Assembly: GCA_025345505.1 (NCBI GenBank)
Contig: JANVCC010000021.1
Coordinates: forward strand, 28,840,970-28,904,969
DNA: 64,000 nucleotides
Direction: 5' to 3'
Source: Todiramphus chloris collaris
Lineage: Eukaryota; Chordata; Aves; Coraciiformes; Alcedinidae
The position numbers were made by a program, and so were the translations under genes. Below the pieces are notes generated by a model. The model ran no database searches and was not told the origin of the DNA. It worked only from the letters and a program-made list of their open reading frames with translations. Position 1 is the first letter of the stretch. Each line of letters starts with the position of its first letter. Below are positions 56,350 through 64,000 of this stretch, piece by piece.

Positions 56350-56883
56350 GAAAAGGTAAAGAAAAAAAACAGTTAAGAGCAAAGCAGGATCAAATCAGAA
56401 TGAGAAAAGAAGCAGCAGCTCCCTGAAAACTCATGTGTATTCCTCGTTTACTCATTCTTCAGACATCTTGCCAGGAAGGCTCAGTGTAGAGGGTGTGCAA
56501 GGGGTAGTAAAGGGAAAGCAGAGAGGGTGGTGTTACACTGAAACAATGGATATGTTGTGGAGAGCAAGCCAAGTGCCACGGGCAGCCCTGCACCTGAACG
56601 GTGGCCAGAAGATGATGCCGGTAGTTCGCAGAGGTTTTGACGTTCTGCGGTTTGCTTCTGGTGAAGAACAAAAATGAGAGCTCTGGTGTTTTGGGGTTTT
56701 TTTTGTGTGTGAGGAAACAAACAATAAACAAACCCATCAGAGAGCACCCGAAGCATGAGTGAGGGCATCTTATGATGGAGTTCGGTTATGGGGCTCTGCT
56801 CCACTCTGAGCAGAGAGAAAACTTCAAGCCTACATGACTATAGCCCAGCCAAGTGCCTGCAAGCTTTTGCAGACTCTGTCTTG

Positions 56884-56921
56884 CCCCTTGAGCTCTTGGA
56901 TACCCCTTGAGCTCTTGGATA
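56884..56921 (+). repeat. Perfect 19-bp tandem duplication
   Basis: CCCCTTGAGCTCTTGGATA occurs twice head to tail with no mismatch, which implies a recent slippage or duplication event. Confidence 0.97.
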
Positions 56922-58254
56922 TTCACCTCTTCCTACACACATATACCAGGAGGCAACGGTCGTAAGATCTTACATTAGATAAGGTTTCTAATAGAGATGT
57001 GATTGATCAGGATTTAAGCTTTCCTTTTCCCCACAAAGGTATAGAAAGACTTAAATTTGAGTTCTGTCACATTTACACATCATCAGGTCAGGGAGGGTCC
57101 CTCCTGTGTCTACCTGAAGCCTGAGTAATGGTGCTGAAAACAGGGTTTGACAGATGGAAAATGTTTCAACCAGCTCAACTGGGCTCCAAATTTGGTCTAA
57201 TACATACCCTGGGGTCTATCCTGTGTGTATTAAATACATATGTAAATGTCTTTGCATTTTTCTGACTTATATGTCACATTACACAAGCTGTCTCGAGAAA
57301 AAAACATGAGGTGCAAGTGTTTAGTAGGAGCTGCTGACACACTTCAGAATTCCAAATAAAGTGTTTCTGCAGAGAAGTGTGACAAGCGGAACTTCTGCCC
57401 TCTGCAGTGTCTCGGCACTCGGTCAGAGACAGTTTTAAAAGACCTTGATTTTCATGAAGTGCTTTCAGCACTGAGCTCTTTTATGATAGCAACGTGAGCA
57501 ACTTGAAACAGCTAAAAATCCCTATATGTATTTGAACGTTTAAATCAGAAATTTATTTTACTATGTCTCTTGAGAGTCAAAATGAATTCCTCATGTTATC
57601 TCCTTACAGAAGACTGACAGTGCATTAACATAACATATTAAACTTGCATAGATTTTTAGACCGATCTCCCCGTGGACACGTTTTTTCATTCACATTGAAA
57701 GTTTTCACTTATTATGGCATTTGAGATACCAGGACCCACTTTAGTCATGGAAAATTGGGCGTCTTAGCACAAAAGGCATGCTACATGCCTAGTGGAATAA
57801 AGTTAAGCTTCACTTTTCAGAGGAAATTTTAAAAAATGCTGTAATTTTTAAAAGGTGTAACTTCTAGCGTTGTTATCACATATTGAAAGGAGAAGAGAGA
57901 TAGGTCAAGTCATTACACTGTGTGAGAAAGAGAAGGAATTTTCTGATTGCTTGTGGAAGTTCATTCAGACCACAGTAAAAACTTGTTGTTCCCCAGAGGC
58001 TCAGCCATTTCCTTATATATTTTAATACTTGATTAAAAATGAAGAAATGAACATGTGAGCTGGCTGCAAACACTAGCTTATGAAAAGGAATGAAAGCAAA
58101 GATGAGACTAACAGATGGCCAGGCATGAGATCCTGTTTTAGGACACATACCATCATGTTAAGCTACTGTCCTTCTGCAAATGTAAATGCACTCAGAGAAA
58201 GAGTAATACTCCCTGTTAATCTTTCTGCACTCTTTATATGTAAAGCTTTTTTTA

Positions 58255-58278
58255 TTTCCATTTCCATTTCCATTTCCC
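58255..58278 (+). repeat. (TTTCCA)n hexanucleotide repeat
   Basis: Three perfect TTTCCA units and one variant TTTCCC. Confidence 0.9.
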
Positions 58279-60068
58279 TTTATTGTATTGAAGTATTGTT
58301 AGATGAACTCTCCTCTGGAAATGCCACTGTATTTCTGTTGTTTCTGTCCACCCTTATAGTCTAGAAAAATCCTGAATGCTCACTTCTCTGTGTGTCAATG
58401 TAGTAGAGAGAAAGAGAAAAGGGAGAGAAGGTTTGTGGCATCAATTTGCTACTAAAGCTAGATGACACATGACTTTCATACCCAACTTTTTCTTCTTCCT
58501 CGACACTCTTGGATGTATGGGTTTCCTCTCAATTGTCCTGTCCATGTGTTCCTAAACTTTTCCCCTGACTTTCTCTCTGCTTTTAATTTTTTGTCTTTTC
58601 CCACAACCCCACCTCACTTTTGTATTGTGCTCGCTGAACAACAACTTCCCAATCTTTCTCTTCTCCAGAACCAGCACTTTTCCCACATTTCTCCAAGAAT
58701 TCCCTATGAGACAAGAGAAGCTACTCTTTGGTCTGAACAAAAATGTAGGACCCCAGATTGCCCTCTCCACCTAGGCAGTCCTTGTGCTCTTCCCAAAGAT
58801 AAGGGAAGACAGAAAGGAGCTTGAAGCAACCCTAGGAAGAATCTCCTGACTACCCATATATAATCAATCTTTCAACTGCCTTCTCATATGCTGAACCAGA
58901 TTTTTCTACCCGCCCCAATTCCCCACCTTCAATCAGGCTAGAAGGGAGTAATGCCACACCTAGTCTCAAACTGATCTCCTTTGTCCTCTACCCATTGTCC
59001 CTTTCCCTTTTTATCAGAGAATGAAAATATGTGGAAGTTATAAGCCTTTAAAAACCCATCAGAAAGTCAAAAATGGATGTGCTTCCTTTGTCTGCAGTCT
59101 TGTCTTAGCACCCACAAAAGAGAAGTGGTCTCCAAAGATTTTACTTGGTTCCTTAAAGAGGAAAAGGCGAGTAGGGTGGAAAGTAGCAAAAGCTCCCAAG
59201 TCTATGAATTTCCATCTCCCTAACACTGAAGGGTATTTGGAGGGCTGCTCTAGGCTTAGCAGTTCATGCTTCAAAAACACCTCAGCAATCTGATTTGAAA
59301 GACATTTTTTGCTGTGAGATGAAATATTGTATCTCTACATGAATTTACTAGTATAAATGATTATGACAGTAACATCCATCATAAGTGTGCAGTGTTCCCA
59401 GTGCTGCTATGATCCCACTGCACTTTTCTGATACAATGAGTAACCTGCCTATGCCTGCAAAGTCTTGTCTCCTCGCTGCTCCTTCAGTGAGGATCAGCAC
59501 GTCTTAGGAATGGGGTACAGGGATGCATATTGTTGGGACCATATCTGTACTGCTAAAGGCTCCAGACCACATCCTAGCCATATACTACAGGTTGATTCTT
59601 CTGTGTGCTATTTAGTGCTGTCTCCCAAGAGCAAATTATCTCGAGAGGAGCTAACTGAACCAAAACCAGGGAACAAGCTACTCTTGTGAAGTGGTTGAAT
59701 CATCAGGACACCCATGCTAGAGCTCAGACCCTGGTCCGTGTACTCCAGAAAGCCTAATACACCACAGTCCCAAAGCTATCTCCTCAGTGATGGGGATTCT
59801 GCAGAATCAAATGCCCCACTGCTTTACAATTCTTCAACTGCTTTCAGTCCAGTAATCAACGTTTTTTTCACAGACTTATCTTCAAATGCACATCTAATGG
59901 TCTTTCACATATTTGTTTCATTGTAATTGTGGGTTTCTATAAAGCTTAATGTCCCCTCTCTAGTTTTTCAGTTGAAATATGTGGAGATCTGAGATGGGTA
60001 GGGCTGATAATTTTATAAACTCAGACTTTAATTTTCACACAGGAATCTGTGAGGCGAACAGTGTCTAT

Positions 60069-60165
60069 TTGAAAAAAAAAAACCAACACACAAAAAAACC
60101 CCCCAAAAAAACAACAACAACAACAAAAAATTTTAAAAACAAAACAACCCAAAAAAAGACATAAA
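60069..60165 (+). repeat. A/C-rich low-complexity tract
   Basis: Runs of A are interspersed with CC, CAACAACAAC and ACACAC; a (CAA)n core lies near 60110-60125. Confidence 0.85.
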
Positions 60166-63100
60166 ACCATGCATGTCTATAGTTCTTTTAAAAATTGTTC
60201 AGCATCTTTATAGCTATGATACTGCCACCACAAAATCCTCCTTTCTGGATATTTTTAGTTTGATTTTGACATGTTTCAAAAGGCCAAAGAGGGTCCTTTA
60301 TAATTAATAAATATAAAAGCAAAACAGCTTATAGACATTCAAAGGGAATTTTATCTTGGAGAGATTAAATCTTCACAGAGTTGGTTCAAAGTTTACCTTA
60401 GGTTGGATGACTCATAAATTTGTTTGCTTTTTTTCTCTGTCGATGAACAACTGGTGAAATGTTTCCTGCTAATAATAATTAGGTACAGTCAGCCAAAAAG
60501 AGAAGTTTCTTGGACAGAAGGTCTTTATGCAATGAAAGAAGATAAATTTCCAGTATGTAAAATGATTCTTTTCCTCATTTATAGTTTTCTTATTTTTATT
60601 GTCAGTTTAAGACACATATGTCATATTCATAATTATAAAAACTGTTTTTCTGTGGTAGTTCTTCTTAACAGTGCATTTTAATATAATATCCCTCTGATGT
60701 GTACAAATATCAACAAACTCTAAAATGGTACTGAGTCATTATACATTTGATAGGAAATCTAAAAACTGTCAAAGTGAAGGCTGTAATTAAAAACCTGATT
60801 GTATTAGAGAAGCCTTATAGTAAATATATCTCATGAATTTAGGAAGACCGTAAAAATCAGGTCCCTAGGTACCATATTTGAATCATCCTCCCATACACCA
60901 GAGAGTACAGAAAGACAACCAAAAATTCTAGAGAGAAATGTAGAGTTTACAAGGCAAGTGTTATAAATTCTGAAATATTTAGAGTATGGTAAGCTGGAGG
61001 AAGATGTAATGTAGAGGTCATAACACATAGAAGACTGTTTTCAGTAATGTAATACTGATGAAGACCTGATCACCTCTGATAGACCTCCTCAAGCAGACTA
61101 CATAGATGCTAACTAAAGAGGCATTTCTTCAGTGCTAGCAGTGTCAAGAGATGGAGCAAGTCAAAAGTAAACTGTGTACTAAAAAACCAGCTGAAGTGGC
61201 ACTCTTTCTACAGAAAATGAGAGACCTGAAAAAAATGAGACTGTGGTGGGAATGACTGCTGTCATCTGCCTTCTGCTTAATGGTTATGGTGAGAAAGGAG
61301 GGAGGAGGTTAAGATTTAACAGTACTTTTATCCAAACCCACAGGACATGCCTAACATGGAGTATAATGAATCTTTAATGTCACAGGACACCTATCAGTAG
61401 GTGAAATCTGGGAATTGTGCTTACTGTTTCTCATCCCATGAAAACTGCACAGGTATTCTTCTAGGTATAATACAGTGTCAAAACTTGAGGTAACCTCATA
61501 AACTGTAAAATTTACTACAGATTCCTATGGATTTCTCACACCTGCAGCTCATACAGAAAATGGTAGTGCAGTACCTTTAATAGCATTTTAGGTGCAGATT
61601 CAAAACCATGTAAAAGAATATGAATAATCCCTTGTTTATATGGTCTGGTTCTGCATAACCTGCCTCCACCTGTTCTCCCTCTACAGTCTCACTGATGAAA
61701 AGGAGCATGTCATACTGCAAATCCATTATAATTTTAAGCCCCCAACCACGACATGAAGTTCGCAAAAATAAGTACGTCTTTCTAACTCAATTTTATTTTC
61801 AGCACAGGAATTAGGAAAAATTCCCCTGAAACCAAGGTGTGATTATTCGTCCTGTTTTGCAAACTGTAAGAAAATATTAAGCAATCAGCAGTTTCTTTTT
61901 GTTTCTATAAGCCTTGCATTGAGTAATGCTTAGTACTCTATTGGATCACATCAGCAGACATGACATGATGTACTGTACGTGTCAGATGTATTTAATTTTG
62001 CCACGCATTCTGTGGGTGGCTGAGGAACAAGCACATTCCAGGACCTTGAAAATCATTCTTCCTCTGCAGAAAGAGAGGGAAATTTTTTTTTTTTTTACAA
62101 AACCTTTTCCCAGTTATGTTATAGTATTCACCCTGAAGTAGAAGAAAAGTTTAAAAGGGACCAGATAGAAAATCAGCCTAATGCTCGAAAATATACCAGC
62201 TCCACTAATTGCTTGAATGGTAAGCTCACTTCATGATATATGTAGAACAGGTTAAAATTTTTTCGGAAAGTAGTTGTGTTGGAACAGTAAAGAGGCACAT
62301 GCACGTTCCAGTCATTACGCTTTTGCTAGCAAAATACCGTATAACTCTATATCTGAAGCTTCACATTCAGCTTAATCCGCAATACCTTTTTTTAGCTACA
62401 GAATCAGCTGCCTTGGTCACACAAGGTCAGGACTATAAGTAGCTCCAATGAACTCTGGAATGTATTTTCCAGTAACAACATCTGGCTATTGAAAACTCCA
62501 CTGACAGCTGCATTGGTGACTGGGAGAGGCTATCTTCAGGTCAAACTGCTGTAGGGCTGGCTGAGCCCTGCTCTTCACCAATGAGATTTACTGTTACCAT
62601 CCCTTTCCCTTTGAATCTGGATGATATCAATTTTTCAACCTTTCCTTGGACTCATGAAAAACACACTCATCATGATAAGCTATGAACTGAGGTAAGAATA
62701 TAGTTGAGCAATATTATAGTTGAGCTTGAACAGTTGACTCTAGTTAAGTTTGCAAAAAAATATTTCTTTTTCCAAGTTTTCCCTTGCAGAAACAAGTTCC
62801 ATAGCCAGATCTATACTATCTTCTGAATCAGGTAAAGAGGCTTGCTCTGATATCCCGCCACCAGATCCTGTAATAATGCCACTTCCCCTGAGAATTACAA
62901 CTCTTTCAGCATTTCTCCCTCTTCCAGGAGGGATCGTGTTATCTCAGTGCCTTGTAAAGTGAAGTTTGGCCTCAGTATATATGTGCCCAGAACACAAGGA
63001 GATGCTAAGCCACATCTTTTCTGAGCTTGCCACCTTCTTTCTCCAACCCACTGCCATTTACTTGTGATAATATGCCTTTGCTCTTCTCCCCACAGCAGTC

Positions 63101-64000
63101 ACAGAAGAGGACCCAAGTGAAGGAGTCAGGTTAGCCTCACTCCAAAGCACATTTGAAGACAGGATATCATAATAAAGTCTCTGAAGTGACCTCAAGGAAA
63201 CTGACTGCTTAGTAGCTGGTTTAATTGGTTGCTTGGGTTTTCTTTTTTGTCTGCAAACCAAGTTGAATTTTAGTGATTTCAGCTGTCCCTTACTTCAAGA
63301 GCTTCAGACCATTTCTCTGACCTGGCAGAAACCATTACTAAGTCCAAGCCACAAGCAATAAAGCTAATGAGTGAGAAGCTGTAAGTAAGGGTTGCAGGTA
63401 GATAAAGCCTGTACACTCCAGATGGTTTTTCAAAAGTGTTAATGCTACTGGGAAACCAGCTGACATGTATGGACAGTCCAACTAAGTCTGAAATAATGAT
63501 TTCTCTAAGGTGTTTAAAATGAGAATCCTGATCATTGCCTGTAAAGATGTCAGTCCTTTTCTAAAAATCGATTTGCTTTGACTTTGGCAAAGTCGACCAG
63601 GAATGAGATTTCACATATTTTTATTTATTTGGTTGTGTCTGTTTCTAAGTTCCTGTGTATGTGCTCTGATTTAATCATCTCATTTCCACAGAATGCAAAC
63701 TGAACTGGTAGGTACCACAATAAAAGTTCTTTCCAACAGGAATTAGGAAAGATCATTGGAAATGTTAGCTGTTGTGTTTCTAGGAGAGACTGAAACTTAG
63801 ACAATTTTTCCCAGTTGTCTTTAAGGTATGATTAAATTGTTTTGCATAGCTGAGAACTGCAGGAAGGCTGCTGCTTGTGAATACTTTACTAGGAAATTGT
63901 TTTAGCTAAAACATTATTTTTGAAAATGTTCATTTGCCATTAACTCTGGAAATGTTCACACCCAGCCCTCAGTGGGTTTTAGTGTTTGCAAAGAGCTTGA

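Larger units (their letters stand above)
48680..64000. other. Intergenic, unannotated unique sequence to window end
   Basis: I recognise no coding exon, RNA gene or interspersed repeat in this 15 kb. Open frames are 120 codons or shorter and have no domain signature. Low-complexity features are a poly(A) run at 56333-56349, a 19-bp tandem duplication at 56884-56921, (TTTCCA)n at 58255-58278 and an A/C-rich tract at 60069-60165. CR1 copies may exist but be too diverged to see by eye. Confidence 0.55.

Overview
The window looks like bird nuclear DNA. Its interspersed repeats are mainly CR1 LINEs, several with the avian-type 3' terminus (tandem ATTCTGTGA-like octamers), and there are no Alu, L1 or B-type SINEs. 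The sequence is AT-rich and gene-poor and holds one recognisable gene end. Species and chromosome cannot be read from it.

Layout: positions 1-2758 are intron. Positions 2759-2940 are the terminal coding exon of a Kruppel-like factor, best identified as KLF12 (plus strand). It carries zinc fingers 2 and 3 and the C-terminal RRRHMLV. A very long 3' UTR follows, probably to the AATAAA at 12036-12041. It contains simple repeats, a G-rich run, three Pumilio-type elements and a 31-base A tract. In human the 3' end of KLF12 faces KLF5 across a gene desert, so the remaining ~52 kb is plausibly the proximal part of that desert.

From 12.3 kb to 64 kb I found no gene I can support. Open frames there are short (167 aa or less) and are either CR1 remnants, low-complexity translations or chance ORFs. 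Recognisable content is a set of CR1 copies: a minus-strand 3' end at 13.9 kb; a 2.75-kb 5'-truncated plus-strand copy at 26.6-29.3 kb retaining endonuclease, reverse transcriptase and 3' UTR pieces; a related, internally deleted copy at 38.8-39.7 kb; an older diverged RT fragment at 40.0-40.8 kb; two oppositely oriented fragments flanking a GGAGA/GAAGA satellite with a 10-N assembly gap at 41.2-41.8 kb; and a tentative antisense RT scrap near 43.4 kb. A TTTTC satellite lies at 48.6 kb. The other long stretches are unannotated unique AT-rich DNA, possibly regulatory.

I found no undescribed biological system. No retrovirus-like or other capsid-bearing element was recognised. The observations most worth checking are the post-transcriptional control signals in the KLF12 3' UTR, the CR1 cluster with its satellite, a perfect 11-bp-arm palindrome at 43.2 kb, and a ZNF143/THAP11-like motif at 23.15 kb.
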